Shown here in pieces: positions 1 to 12,105 of a DNA stretch of 64,000 nt (the stretch's first letter is position 1; every line of letters begins with the position of its first letter). The stretch is from Blastomyces gilchristii SLH14081 (taxonomy: Eukaryota > Ascomycota > Eurotiomycetes > Onygenales > Ajellomycetaceae): NCBI RefSeq assembly GCF_000003855.2, contig NW_003101667.1, positions 1,041,638 to 1,105,637 of the forward strand, written 5' to 3'. The translations under genes and the position numbers were made by a program. The notes beneath the pieces are model-generated. The model saw only the letters and a program-made list of their open reading frames with translations, made no database searches and had not been told where the DNA came from.

Positions 1-708
1 TCAGAATTTCAATCTCAGAAATAGCATTGAGAAAGCATCCTTCTCCCACAACAACTGAGTGTACTTTTGAACTCATTGTTCTTACTCAATGAAAAGTTGG
101 TCAGACTAATTCAATTGAGATATTTATTAAACTCTTTTTGAATTGAAAAGTTGGTCAGACTGTTTCAATTAAGAGGTTTCTAAGTCTGTTTTCAATTGAA
201 AAGTTGGTCAGACTATTTCAAAAGAAGAATCGCAGACTTTTGTGTATAAAACACCTGATTTTTTTCACACTAGTTCAGTAACTAGGTTAGATTTTTGAAG
301 AGAATCTAATAAACTAAAATTGATTTTTAAGATAAATCAATAAAATCTTTACAATCTCTTTCTTGGGATACAATGAGGAAAAGTATGATATCAATTGATA
401 GTAAATCAGATGATATGACAGTTTTTGAGAGAAAAACTGACAAAAAATAAATCAATTTTTTGAAGAGAAATTGATTAAAACTATTCAATTTTATTCTAAA
501 TTATCCAATTCTCCTCACACAATAGGTGTGCAACTCAAATCAGTTAATAAAGAGTGTAAAAAAGAATTAAGTATTAATGAAAGCTCTTCAGCCACTGAAA
601 AAGTAATTCTTACTTAAAAGAATATGAAATTATGACAGAAAACAACTCTGTTTTTAATTCTTTGTAAGAATATTGTGTAAAACCCAGAGAAAAACACCTT
701 ACTTTTTT
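1..708 (-). mobile_element. LINE copy A, 5' end (Tad/I-like non-LTR retrotransposon), cut by window edge
   Basis: This is the 5' leader and first codons of a LINE that continues to the left of the window. It matches, base for base with scattered transitions, the 5' leader of LINE B (about 7150-7858) and of LINE C (about 34050-34740, inverted). The ORF1 start codon is the complement of 74-76. It is still ATG here, whereas the same position in copy B has become ATA. Similarity to B ends near 708, where the sequence passes into the gag-like frame of the host element W. Copy A therefore begins farther downstream than B and C, as expected for 5' truncation. The target duplication cannot be checked because the 3' end is outside the window. 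Confidence 0.85.
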
Positions 709-1244
709 AAGTTGACTCACTTGCTTCTATACAATTAGAATATTATATACTTCTTTCACTATATCTGATTACAAGATTAAGCATTTTCATTCTGCTCTCA
801 ACTCAGATGTAAGATCATGAATAAAGATCTGTAAATAGAAAGATATTGAAAGCTCTTCATTCAATATAAGATAGTATAAGCTGAAGTATGTGAAGTATGA
901 TGTAAGATTACTTACTTATCTACATTCAGTGAAGTATATATAATACTTGTCTTATATATTCACTTTCTCAAAGTTATGCAAGATTCATTTGAAAAACTTA
1001 TTTCATATTCATGAGAATAAATATCACTTCAGATGTGTGAGATTTATCTTTTCATCAGTTATTTATAATGACTTCACTTTTCTGTGTAGAAATGCAGCAG
1101 ATCTTAAAACTTGTTAAAATTCTGTTAACTGTCTGTCTGTGAGTTCATATTCAATCTGATAATATAATCACATCTGACTTAGTCAGCTAATTGTAGCATT
1201 ATTTTTTCAGTCATCATTGAAGCTTAATGACTCTGACAGATCTT
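709..1244 (-). pseudogene. LTR element W, gag-like gene, C-terminal part (broken)
   Basis: Read on the minus strand, this continues the frame of 8920-8467 once LINE B and one copy of its target duplication are removed. The frame is open except for TGA and a few TAA/TAG codons, most at positions that look like former Trp or Gln. It is rich in aromatic and charged residues, with stretches such as RSAAFLHRKVKSL and YYLILNEELSISFYLQIF. These resemble the capsid region of fungal LTR-retrotransposon gag proteins. LINE A then cuts the frame at about 708. No zinc knuckle is visible before that cut. The assignment to gag rests on layout and general resemblance and is moderately secure; the frame continuity across the LINE is directly visible. 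Confidence 0.6.
1229..1244. repeat. Target-site duplication of LINE B, left copy
   Basis: The 16-bp direct repeat GACTCTGACAGATCTT is identical to 8451-8466 and abuts the (TAA)n tail. It fixes the 3' boundary of LINE B. Confidence 0.93.
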
Positions 1245-1302
1245 TATTATTATTCTTATTCTTCAATTATAGATGTATGCAGTGAGAGACTATGACATCT
1301 AT

Positions 1303-1323
1303 CTGAGAACTTTTAGTTCTCAG
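1303..1323 (-). promoter_or_regulatory. LINE B 3'-UTR hairpin
   Basis: CTGAGAACT, loop AAA/TTT and AGTTCTCAG form a perfect 9-bp stem about 60 bases from the (TAA)n tail. The same structure is present in copies C (40564-40584) and E (58767-58787). By analogy with other LINEs, this may be part of the RNA structure the reverse transcriptase binds. The structure is seen; the role is inferred. Confidence 0.6.
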
Positions 1324-1613
1324 GGTTTTTCCTATATCTATAAAGTTAACTATTGTACATTCACCAATTTCAGATATGCAAAATCAGAAAATTCCAGCTC
1401 AGAATACAAAAACTGTTTACAAATTACAGTATTTAACATCTTCTGATACTTTGAAACCATTTGACAATATCATGACAAAAGAAAAGAGAACACAGTCTTA
1501 AAGATAGACACATTAAATAGATAGATAGAAAAGAATAGAAAGGAAAAGTAAAGTAAAGAGAGACTGTAATAAAACAAATTATCAAAAGATAGTATATACC
1601 TGTTTTTAACAGA

Positions 1614-4600
1614 CTATATCTGATCAATTTCCTCCTCTTCATATTCAGATATTTCTGAATTTAGTCATTTTCTTGTAGCTGCTTGAGGTTCTGATAGAAA
1701 GTCTATTAAGTATTTAATTCCTGTCTCAGTTGAGAATAAGAACCTCATATTTAATTAATTTAGATTATACTTCTCTTTTAATCTGACTCTGAGACTATTG
1801 TATAATGCACAGTGTATTACAATATACTCAGGATTTTCATTTGCATTGCAGAATAAGCATTCTATTGAATCAAATCTATCATCAAATCTTTGTATATAAG
1901 ATTTGAAATAGTCATATTCTAGTTTCAGCTGCATTATAGATGTGAATATTTTCTTTTTACATTTGATTAAACAAGATTTCCACTTGAGTTTTGTTTCAAA
2001 TCTTGAATAATATATACTCTTCTTTTGTTTCTGCCAGCTTTCATTTCACTTATCTAAACAAGATTCTTTTATCTTTCTCTTTATAAAAGACTAGGACATA
2101 ATTTTTTGAATAGATCTGCTTAATTCTGAACCCTTTTTTGCAACTGAATCAGTCAATTCATTGCCATGAATGTTCATATGAGCAGAAACTCAGTGCAGAT
2201 GAATTATCAGCTTTGATATTCTTCTCTTTTGAATTTTCAAAACAGAGTTTAAAATCAGTTCAAGATTCATTTGATCATTATAAATCTGACTATTTCTAAG
2301 TTGTTTTAAAGCAGCTTGACTGTCAGAGAATATTCATGCCTCTTTCAAACTATTTTCTCTTTTATGAGATTTTATTTCAATGAGTTTGAAAGCTTTCACT
2401 ATTATAAATAGTTCAGTATCAAAGGCTTCAGATTCATTATCTAGATTTCAGAAATCTGAGATAAAATTGATATTATCTTCAGTATAAGTAATGCCTGCAT
2501 CTAATTCATTCAAATTCGCATTTTTTGAGTTATCTGAATAAATCAGAATAGAGTCTTCTATATTAATTGTAGAAATTCTCTTCAAATGCTGTTCATATTC
2601 TTTCTCTTTAAATAGTTCACTTATTTATAAGTTTATAAGAGATTCAAGCTTTTCTCTTCAGAGAGATATCTTCTCATGATTAACTTTTTCAATATTTAAA
2701 GAAGAAAATTGATCTTTAATCAGTGAGCATAGTCTGTATAGTTGAGAAGACATTTTCTTTGAATAATTATTTTCATTTCAATCAAGAAATCTATTTCAAT
2801 CTAGTTCATTTTCAGAGTTAATTAATGAAAATGATGAAGAGACTCTTTCTCTGATTATATGATTTGAGCTCATCTTTATAACTCTCAGAGCATAGTTCAT
2901 ACAGGCCTTTTCAAATCTAATAGTAGAAGAGAGAATTAAAGCTTCATTTTTCATTGCTTTAATAGAAGATAATTTGAATGCTCTCAGAATTCTTCTCAAA
3001 GCTCTGTTTTACAGACTTTGAAAAAGTTCAGTGAAATTTCCTTGATTATTTCATTAAACTTGGACTTCATAATCAGCTACTGAGGTAATTCAGACTATAT
3101 ATAACTGTCTCATAGCCTGAAAGGATAGATCTCTCTCTGTATTTGATAGTCTGATTATATTATTCAATAGTCTTTCTGCCTTGATAGATCTTTGTTGAAT
3201 ATAATATTTAAAATTCAACTTAGAGTTTAATCATACTTCTAATCATTTGACATTTAAACTGGGTTTAATCTCTCTATTTCAAAGAGTTACATATAGTTTT
3301 TTCTCATTGAATCTAGAAAAGAAATGAATTAACTCAGTTTTATTCAAATTAAATTGAATTTAATTGATATCTGCTCTAACAAAGATTTTCTTTACTGCTT
3401 TTTCAATCACTTTCAAATTCTCTCTGATTATTTTTGAGCTGTAGACTAGATCAATATCATTCACATAACTCAGAGATTGCACTATTTTCATATCTCTATT
3501 TTTGAATAGATATGCAGTGTTTATTGCAAATAAAATGAGTGATATTAAAGATTCTTGCAGTACTGCTATTTTTATCTCAGTCTTGTCTTATTTCATTTCA
3601 TTAAAGAATAGTTGTATGATTCTTTTAGATATAAAACAGTTAACTCATTTTATTAGAGAAAGTGATAGTTTTAACATCTTCAAAGTCTGAATTCACTTTG
3701 ACTTTGAAACATGATTAAATGCTTCTTTTATATCAATAAAAACTGCAGTTGAGATCAGATCTTCATGCTTTGCTATTTGAATATCATGAATAACTGAGAG
3801 AACAGTGTCAATTGCAGAACATTGCTCTCTATCTCTCATTTATTCACTGAATAAAAGACAATTATTAATAGAGCTTATAAAAGATAGTTAAGTAGCTATT
3901 ATCTTTTCAAAAACCTTTTCTAGACAGTTCAATAGAGATATTACTCTATATGACTTAGAAATTGAAGTTTTTCTATTACATTTTGCAAGAATCACTTCAG
4001 TGGCTTCTCTTCAGCATTCAGAATAATATTCATTTTTCAAGAGATTGAAAAAGAGCTCAAAATATTCATTCTTTAAGTAGGAGTATGTATTTTGAATAAT
4101 CAAGTGATTGATTGAATCACGCCCTGTAGCAGTTTTAACTGAACTTGAGAAGATAGCTGACTCTAATTCATCTTGTATAAGCTCGGGTCATTCTCAGTCA
4201 TTTTCATTAATATAGTTGTGAAGTGATATATTCTCTTCCTCTGAATCTGAATCTGATGAGTTTTGAAAGAGAATTCTTATAAAAGCTTGATATTTTTTCT
4301 CAAAAGAATTTACTGTATATAATTGATTCTGAAACTTATATTCTAAGACTGAAAGTTTTGCTACACTTCTTGTTTTAGTATAGTTAAAAGCTTTAAAAAC
4401 TTTCTTTTCTTATGCTTCTTCAAGAAATTTATTTCAGCAGTTCATTTTAGCTCTTTTAATATCTGAAAAATATTCATTTCTGACAGCTTTGAACTCTTTA
4501 TCAGATATTACATCATTCTTTCAATCTCTTCTAACAGTAGCTAATTGTTTCCTTTTAGATATGATATTCTCATTTTATCAAGATTTGAAATACTCAGAAG

Positions 4601-5573
4601 ACTTTCTCTTTAGAATATTATCTCTAACACTTATTAGAATAATAGATATAATGAGCTTCACTCTATTCTCAAGTATTTTATTTGAGATATCTTGATCAGG
4701 ATTTCAATATAGCTCACTCTGCTTTTTAGATTTTAACAGTTTTATACTTTCTTCAACTGCTTTTCAATCAGCTTTTTCAAAGTTAAACTGATTAGAGAGA
4801 AGAGGATTTTCACTCATTTGTTTTTCACTCAGTTCAATATCAAATTGAATAATCTCATGATCTGATTCTGATGTCTCATTTGAATCAATAAACCAGTTTA
4901 CAAGTTCTTTTTTCATTAAATTTTGTGATATGAAGATTAGATCTATAATATATTTCTGTTTCATGCCTTTTCTAAAGAATGTTTGGAATCAGACTTGTTG
5001 TTAACTAAATCTATTGAATGCTCAAAAGATTCATTCAATCAGATTATCTACTCTTACTGCTCTTTTACATTCTGAATTTTATCAGAAATGATGTGCATTG
5101 AAATCTCCTGCAATTATAGAGTTTCTTAATAAAGTTATGTTCAGAAATTCTCTATTAATTGTTCAGATATTGTTATTTTTCTTCAATGACTTTTCATTAT
5201 AGATATTTATGAGCTGTATAATATCAAACTCATTCTCTTTATCTATAATATCACTCACCAGAATATCAGGGTCAGACATGATATTAAATCTTAGATTAAA
5301 TTGATGTCTTAATCTCTTTCTTTCATAGATTACTACTCTTGACTTTATCTCAGACTTTTGAGATAGGAAGCAGTAGTAGCTTGAATGAGAAATGATGTAT
5401 TTTTCCTCAGCATCAAAATTTGGTTTCTGAAGCAGTACAAAATCAACTTTTTATTTCAATGCAATTTGAAGACAAGAATAAATGTAATTTGAGTTTCTAT
5501 TCACATTATTTTGAATAAATGTGATTTTTGAAGAGTTTTTAAACTATTTTTGTTGTTTTTATTGTATATTCAT
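1614..5573 (-). pseudogene. LINE B ORF2: endonuclease-reverse transcriptase-RNase H polyprotein (decayed)
   Basis: The span from ATG (complement of 5571-5573) to TAG (complement of 1614-1616) is 3960 bases, or 1319 codons plus stop. No net frameshift occurs across it, but many in-frame stops do. Order: N-terminal AP-type endonuclease (about 5570-4780, with the LLQ...LNFD start and a GDFNAHH-like segment), reverse transcriptase (about 4200-3000), RNase H (about 2540-2090, with the HWVPAHMN..GNELADS-type segment) and a C-terminal CX2CX7HX4C finger (about 1850-1800). The catalytic YVDD of the reverse transcriptase is YVND here (about 3450-3462), a G-to-A transition at the first Asp. The protein would nick target DNA and copy the LINE RNA in place. 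This copy cannot do so. Confidence 0.9.
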
Positions 5574-5602
5574 ACTAAAAGAGAGTAGAGATAGAGTAGA
5601 AT

Positions 5603-7227
5603 CTAATCACTATCATCAGATAGTAGATTATAACTATTTTAAAAAGTAGGAATCTCAACTGCTTACATTATATCTAGTTTATCATCAGAGTCATTTCCCA
5701 ACTCTCTAATCTTAACAGAAGTTTGAGGATTCAAATTCTGTTTACATTTAGCTGAAGAATTAAAGTTTGAAGATTTAGATAGTTAAGAGTTTCTTCTTTT
5801 TGAGCTTACAGTTGTAGATTTACTGGCTTGACTATTCTCTTCAGTTCTAGATTTACTTTGAGCTTCATCTTTTCTCCAGTTCTTTTGAGTTCTTGAAGCA
5901 AATATACATTCTTTTGAGCTAGATACATGTTTTTCTTTGCAATTAGAGCATTTAAGCAGAGTGTGTTGACATATTTCATCTCTTTTTAAGCATGTTTCAC
6001 ATTTATGCTCACTAGTTTTGTGATCTCTAGCACAGAATACACATTTTGAGTTTCTAAAATAAGAGATTATAAAGTGTTCATATCTTTGACAGTTTAAACA
6101 CTGTGTTTGAGCTTTGAGATTCATTCTTGAGTCTTTGTATTCATGAACTCTCATTTTCAAATCTGCTACTCTTACTTCAGAGATCTTTGAGTGTTTAAGT
6201 ATCTTTGTATATACTAGAAGTCTAGAACAGAGACATTTCTTCTGCTTTGTCTGAACTCAATTGAATTTAGTTATACAGGCTCTTTTCTCAGTTAAATAGA
6301 GTTGTATTCTTCTAATTCATTTTTGAGAAGTAGCATTCCTTCTTCACAGTCAAAAATTTCAACTGAAATATTATAAAGAATGAATTTGTCTCACTTTTCA
6401 TCTTTCTCAGATAGAATTGTTGTATTTAATAAAGATTCTACTGCTGATTTTCAGAGATTCTCATTCTGAATAAGGAATTCTGCACTGAATTCAGGCATTG
6501 TAGTCAGAATAATGAAGTTTTCAAAGAAGAATGACTCAATTGAAGCTATAACTGGTTTTTGAACTTCAATATCAGTCATTACCTGAGAAAAGAACTGCTG
6601 ATTGATTTCATTTCTAATTCTGAAAATGAGATTTGAGTTTAGCTTGTTTCTCTGCAAGATGTTCTGATTTGAGACTTTGAGAATAAGTCTTCTATTTCTG
6701 AAGATTTGAAAGTTTTTCTCTTTTTGCATTTTTTTCTTCAATTTTCTATTAATAGAAGTATGGGCAGTATTCTTCTCAGTTTTCTCAGAATTTTGAGCAG
6801 GTTTTGAGATAGCAGATTTAGAGACAGCAGGTTTAGAGACAGTAGATTCAGCTGCTTAAGCATATGTTTTCTTCTGATTTAAAGAAGAAGAAGAAGAAGT
6901 AGAAAAAGAAGAAGAGTAAACTAAAGAGTCAGTAATTGTACTAGAAATTTTCAATGTTTTTAGAACTGTGTTTGAAATTTCAAGTTTGAACTTGATCACT
7001 TTCTGTAGTTGTCTAGTCTGAGCATGAAGAATTAACAGAACTTCTTCATTCATCTCACTCAGACACTGCTTTTCAAGAATCTTGCTTGCTTTTTCAAGTT
7101 TCTGTATTTCAAGAACTTATTGTTTCTCTATTTCTTCTTTCTTTCTTCTCTTCAGAATTTCAATCTCAGGAATAGCATTTGAGAAAGCATCTTTTTCCAC
7201 ATCAACTGAGTGTATTTTTGAACTTAT
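5603..7227 (-). pseudogene. LINE B ORF1: gag-like RNA-binding protein with zinc knuckles (decayed)
   Basis: This homologue of LINE C ORF1 would coat the LINE RNA. The start codon position (complement of 7225-7227) reads ATA instead of ATG. The N-terminal third is charged and coiled-coil-like, followed by a Ser-rich stretch. A basic segment precedes three Cys/His clusters at about 6100-5900: CLNCQRYEHFIISYF, CVFCARDHKTSEHKC and CSNCKEKHVSSSKEC. The first has lost its last Cys to Tyr. A frameshift near 6213-6226 comes from an 8-base duplication (CTAGAAGTCTAGAA) that is absent from copy E. Several TGA/TAA codons break the frame. ORF2 begins 29 bases downstream. Confidence 0.88.
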
Positions 7228-8450
7228 TGTTCTTACTCAATAAAAAGCTGATCAGACAGATTCAATTGAGATATTTATTAAACTCTTTTGAATTGAAAAC
7301 TTGGTCAGACTGTTTCAATTAAGAGATTTCTAAGTCTGTTTTCAATTGAAAAGTTGGTCAGACTGTTTTAAAAGAAGAATAAAAGACTTTTGTGTATAAA
7401 ATATCTGATTTTTCTTCACACTAGTTCAGTAACTAGGTTAGATTTTTTAAGAGAATCTAATAAACTAAAATTGATTTTTGAGATAAATCAATAAAATCTT
7501 TACAATCTCTTTCTTGGGATACAGTGAGGAAAAGTATGATATCAATTGATAATAAATCAGATGATATGACAGTTTTTGAGAGAAAAACTGACAAAAAATA
7601 AATCAATTTTTTGCAGAGAAATTGATTAAAACTATTCAATTTTATTCTAAATCATTCAATTCTTCTCACACAATAAGTGTGCAACTCAAATCAGTTGATA
7701 AAGAGTGTAAAAAAGAATTAAGTATTAATGAAAGCTCTTCAGTCACTGAAAAAGTAATTCTTACTTAAAAGAATATGAAATTATGACAGAAAACAACTCT
7801 GTTTTTAATTCTTTGTAAGAATATTATGTAAAACCCAGAGAAAAACACCTTACTTTTTCAAGAGAAGTAAAAAATTATTTCTAAGATCTTTTTTTTTTGC
7901 ATTAACTGCTGCAGAAGAATGAGATAGAAACTGCTAAGATATGCACTACTGTATACTCTCTATCAAGACTTTCTCTCTTCAGAGTCTTGATATTATAGAG
8001 AACATAAGTCTGTTTCTATATGATAATATAAATATTGCCAGCGGGATGTAGAGGAACTGGTTATTTATATCTCAAAATAGAAGACTTTGTCAATGATTAT
8101 ATCAATATAGAGTTAATTCTCAAATTCAATAGAAACCTAGTGTTGCTGTTCTCAATTCCTTGCAGAATCTATTGAATATTGAGGTATTAAAACTAGATTT
8201 AATATATCTTACTGTGCAGGGATCAAAGGCTCAGTCAGACCTTGAGGTATACTGAATTTATAGTTGTTGACGTGCTGTTGACTTGTTCTGTTGACTCGTT
8301 GTCTGCTGATTATGTATTGAACACTGTTGCTGAGGTATCTTTTTGTATTGTTCTGTCGGGGATCGGCCAGATTGAGAGGGGCGGTACGAGGGTGAGACTT
8401 GGCGTTGATGTCTAGATACACTGAAGACAGACAGAGTATTCGCGGAGGTT

Positions 8451-8466
8451 GACTCTGACAGATCTT
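8451..8466. repeat. Target-site duplication of LINE B, right copy
   Basis: This perfect partner of 1229-1244 marks the 5' end of LINE B and shows that the copy is not 5'-truncated relative to this insertion event. Confidence 0.93.
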
Positions 8467-8920
8467 CTGACTTGATATATTTCATACTTAGATTCTCCTC
8501 ATGTGTAGCAGTCTCAGATGATGTGTATACTTCTGAAGAGATTATGAACAATTATGATGAGATCTTCAGATTCAGTATAATTATCTGTCTATATAAACAT
8601 TTGATTTCCTGCTGCAGGTCTATAACCTGATTTTCCCTATTCTTATTAATGATAATAATTGTGTCAGTGAAGCTCTTTATAGTGAATACTTGATCTGCAG
8701 TGAATATTAATTGTTGCTTGACTTTCAACTCAGTCTGTCACTGTGTACACAAGATCTTGATTTCATTTAGAATTCTCATACATGTATGAAGCTTTGATTT
8801 CAGTTCAGCAGTCTCAGCTGCTTTTCTTACTGCTTTGAGTAAACTCTCTGAGAGGTTCTGCATACCTTTCAGTTCAGATAGTAGAGAAGAGTGTTCATAT
8901 TGACTATAGAAGATGTTCAT
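8467..8920 (-). pseudogene. LTR element W, gag-like gene, N-terminal part (broken)
   Basis: The minus-strand frame starts at ATG (complement of 8918-8920). The first 60 codons are open and predict a heptad-like, probably coiled-coil segment (LLSELKGMQNLSESLLKAV). After a few stops the frame continues through a second Lys/Gln-rich helical stretch and an acidic Ser/Glu linker ending SEDLSES, where LINE B is inserted. The coding line resumes at 1244. Together with the terminal repeat at 9324-9490, oriented as the 5' LTR of a minus-strand element, this suggests a retrotransposon gag. I do not recognise the precise family. Confidence 0.55.
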
Positions 8921-9323
8921 TTCAGTGATTTCTCATTGATTATATATACAGTGTCTATTGTTATATTATTATATAATTTCTGATTTCTGATTTCTATTAT
9001 TATTGTACAATTCTGATGATAATCATCTCTCTTTTATTCTTCTAAGTAGGAAGTGAAATTCTTTGAATCTGATTCATCACTCTCATTCTCTTTCTCAAAT
9101 CACATCTATTTGCATATGTGACATTTGTCTGAGTGTGAAGTTTTCTCTTAACAAGCAGAGCAGTATCAATCAGATGCTCTTTCACTCATCACTCTTCATA
9201 CACTATCTTTTGAGACATTTTTAGAATCACACTGACATGATAACTACAAATTACTTCATAGATGAAATTATCATGCTCTGAAGAAGCCTGTGCTTCTCAC
9301 CAGTTTTTAGACATGCTATCAGA
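8921..9323 (-). other. Leader region of LTR element W
   Basis: These 400 bases lie between the W terminal repeat and the gag-like frame. There is no convincing coding line, only AT-rich simple sequence (TTTCTATTATTATTG and TTTCTGATTTCTGATTTC near 8950-9000). I could not identify a primer-binding site with confidence next to 9323. Confidence 0.4.
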
Positions 9324-9490
9324 TGTGATTCAAAGGTTGCTTGAGTCAGTATACAATTACAGGCGTACGCCGGCTTCTTATATACATTATACTAAATTAA
9401 TTAGTGGCCGCTATGGCCCCTTTACATTTGTAAGCATGTTCGGAAGCGGCCGCGTTATTATCCGGCGGTCGTACGTTCTTCCGAATCACA
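9324..9490 (-). repeat. W terminal repeat (167 bp), probable 5' LTR of a minus-strand element
   Basis: A sharply GC-richer island bounded by TGTGATTC and its exact reverse complement GAATCACA, with TG..CA ends as in LTRs. It includes GGCGTACGCC, GCGGCCGC and GGCCGCTATGGCCCC. A 158-bp relative lies at 28161-28318 in the same orientation. The Gypsy G1 sequence resumes at 9491 with CATAGAAGC, exactly in register with an internal RT/RNase H position of the other Gypsy copies. The repeat is therefore the end of something inserted into G1 (predicted 5-bp TSD CATAG, partner outside the window). A MITE or TIR element is the alternative reading. Confidence 0.6.
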
Positions 9491-11760
9491 CATAGAAGCT
9501 GGCAAGGGGATTCAAATGAATTCTGAGAAGATCTCTGTCATTCTTGAATGAGAAGCTTCATATACTGTGAAGAGTGTATAAAACTTCATCAAATTTACTA
9601 ACTTCTATCAGTGATTTATACAAAACTTCTCAGATATCACAAGATCACTTACAGAACTTATTAAAAAGAACTCAGTATTTCAGTGATTAGCAGATGCTGA
9701 AGCAGCATTTATACAGATAAAGAAGATATTTATTAATATCTCTCTGCTGATAATATTTAATTCTGATTATGAGATAGTTATTGAAGCTGATTTCTCTGAC
9801 TATGTCACAGAAGAAGCTATATTATAATATAATGATAAAGATGTCTTACAATCATATGCTTTTATATCTAAGAAACTAAGTTCTGCTGAATGCAATTACA
9901 AGATCTATGACAAGAAACTTCTCACAATTATACACTGTCTAGAAGAATGAGACTCTGAACTCTGAAGTGTCTTTGAATTTGAGATAATTACAGATTATAA
10001 GACTCTCAAGCACTTTATAACTATCTATAAACTTACTGAATAATAGATGTAATGATCTGAGTTTCTGAGCTGCTTTCATTTTATAATATACTACTGTTCT
10101 AACAGTTAGAACTTGATGACAGATGCTCTCTTATGATGAGAGCAAGATATGTCATCTGATATAACACACACTTGCTGAATAAACTGAGAATATCAGCTCT
10201 TGAATTCAAGAATACTAGTTGATCATGATGAGATCATCTATGACATTATATATATTTCTCTGATTAGAATATCTTCTCACTGAACTATCACTGATATCTC
10301 AACATTCTCTGAACTGACACTGAATAAATTGTGACATATAACAGCTCAAGCTGATGAACTTCTTCAGACACTCACTGAAGTAGTATGTTAAGAAGTATCT
10401 TGATTCTCTTCAGAATTATATATAAGAACTGACATCTCAGAATGCTCAATCAATAATAATAATACTCTGTGATTTCATGAATAATGCTGAGTCTCTTACT
10501 TCAAACTCTTACACACCTGGATAATGCAAGAGATGCATGATTCATATATGACAGAATATTCAGGTCATAAATAACTGTACTGAATAATCTCTCAAGAACT
10601 CTACTGACTGAAGATATCAAACAGCATCAGACACTTTGTCTGAAACTGTAACTGTTATTTCTCTATCATCTCATGAAAGAACTGTAGAAAAGGCCTACTA
10701 AAACTGCTTAATATCTCTGATAGAATCTGGTGAGATGTGATAATTGACTTCACTGTCAATCTCTCTAAAGGTAAGAGTTGTAAGAACATTCTGATCATTA
10801 TTAATCAATTAAGTAAAGATATCATATTGAAATCTTGTAATAAGATAGACACTGAATAAGTTACTGAAGTCTTTCTACAGAGTCTGTTCTATTGAATGCA
10901 TGAATTACTGAGATTTATAGTATCAGATTGAGACTGTCAATTTATAAGCACTCTCTGAATGAGAATCTATCAAGTTCTCAAGATTATATGCTGTTTATCA
11001 ACTGTCTATCACTCTGAGACTGGTGATATATCAGAGTAAATAATTCAGACAGTGAAGAATTATCTTTATAAGTTCTGTAATTATTTATAAGATGACTGAT
11101 ATGACCTTCTTCTACACACTGAAGTCATTATCAATGACTGAAATGTTATTTTAATAGATGTAAGTCTGTTCTTTCTTACATATAAATACCACATAAAAGT
11201 GTTAAATCTTCTAGAGATCACACAGTTTACACTGAACCTCTGCAGTTCAATTCAAATTACTGATAATATAGTAATGAAGCTCTGAGACATCTGTGACTGA
11301 GCAGAAGTCTTCATAACAAGTGCTAAACAAGATCAAGAGAATCAAATCAATGTTCACTGAGACTCTGCCAAGCAATATGAGATAGAGAATCTGGTGTGAT
11401 TGAATCTTAAGAACATATGAATCACATGCCTGTCTTGTACACAGAATTATTACTATGTCAAGTATAAAGTGATAGAAGTTCTAGGCAGTTACAATTACTG
11501 TTTTGACACATCATCAGAGATTCATGATGTCTTTTATACAAGCTTGCTTCACTGTGCTGTTACTGACTCATTCTCTTCTCAACTGACTTCTGATTGACAA
11601 TTATCAGAGATTATAGAAGAGGACAATGAACTTGAGTGAGAGATTGAAGATATTCTTGATAAGAGACCTCATAACTGTAGCTGATAATATCTTGTGAAAT
11701 GAATCAGCTATGATCATCTGATCTGAACTCTGAGCTCTGTGTTATCTGAAACAGCAGCTC
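9491..11760 (+). pseudogene. Gypsy G1 pol fragment: RT end, RNase H, integrase, chromodomain (decayed)
   Basis: Order visible: the RT thumb and connection (from about 9500, EAGKGIQMNSEKIS), then RNase H at about 9770-10090 ([33 protein letters not shown]). The linker follows, then the integrase core at about 10730-11060, then the SH3-like region at 11400-11600 (KYKVIEVL.., SSEIHDVFYTSLLHCAVTD). Last is a chromodomain at about 11630-11735 (ELE.EIEDILDKR..., YLVK..). A chromodomain after integrase is the hallmark of chromoviruses and directs insertion to heterochromatin in that group. Trp codons are mostly TGA. No intact frame remains. The last recognisable codons lie about 50 bases upstream of the 3' LTR. 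Confidence 0.85.
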
Positions 11761-11810
11761 TTGACTGATGAGAACTACACACAATCTCACCTCTGAAAAG
11801 AGAGGGCTAA

Positions 11811-12105
11811 TGTGACAGGCTGTGCCTGATCAATTATATAGACTATTTCATTACACTTCATAGATTCTGCTGAAAGCTCTGATTCTCAGTCTGCTAAAAA
11901 ACTTCAATCTTCAGTTGCTGATTCTCAGTCAAAAAACTCATGAAATTTCTATTCTTCTGCTCTGAAGCTTCATCATGTACACATATAAATATTCACTCTG
12001 GTTGCTGATTCTCACACATTCTCTTTCTTTCCTTCTCTAACGTTTTTCACTTTATTATATAAGACCTATATATTATACCGATCTATTCGGCGTAGACCTC
12101 TTACA
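11811..12105 (+). repeat. Gypsy G1 3' LTR
   Basis: Starts TGTGACAGGCTGTGCCTGAT and ends CTCTTACA. It aligns with the paired LTRs of Gypsy D and G3 and with the G4 LTR. It contains a TATA-like TTATATAAGACC segment near its 3' end that is conserved in all copies, a plausible pol II promoter region. Confidence 0.88.

Larger units (their letters stand above)
1245..8450 (-). mobile_element. LINE copy B, full-length Tad/I-like non-LTR retrotransposon
   Basis: This element of about 7.2 kb runs on the minus strand. It has a 5' leader (8450 to 7228), ORF1 (7227-5603), ORF2 (5573-1614), and a 3' UTR ending in a (TAA)n tail at 1245-1262. The 16 bases GACTCTGACAGATCTT at 1229-1244 recur exactly at 8451-8466, so both ends and the target-site duplication are certain. 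The target was the gag-like gene of element W, which becomes continuous when the insert is removed. The 5' leader begins with CpG-containing sequence (8441-8450) and includes one copy of a unit that is tandemly duplicated in copy C. Both ORFs are riddled with in-frame stops, so this copy is dead. Confidence 0.93.
9491..12105 (+). mobile_element. Chromodomain Gypsy copy G1, 3' half with LTR
   Basis: Same family as G2, G3, D and G4. It begins inside pol (end of RT) because element W is inserted there, and ends with a complete 3' LTR at 11811-12105. The next bases (12106 on) are the chromodomain end of the inverted Gypsy G2. G1 therefore appears to be inserted into G2, and TTTCA (12106-12110) is the predicted 5-bp target duplication. 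The left part of G1 would lie outside the window. Coding decay is by transitions only; G1 matches Gypsy D over its length without large indels. Confidence 0.8.
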
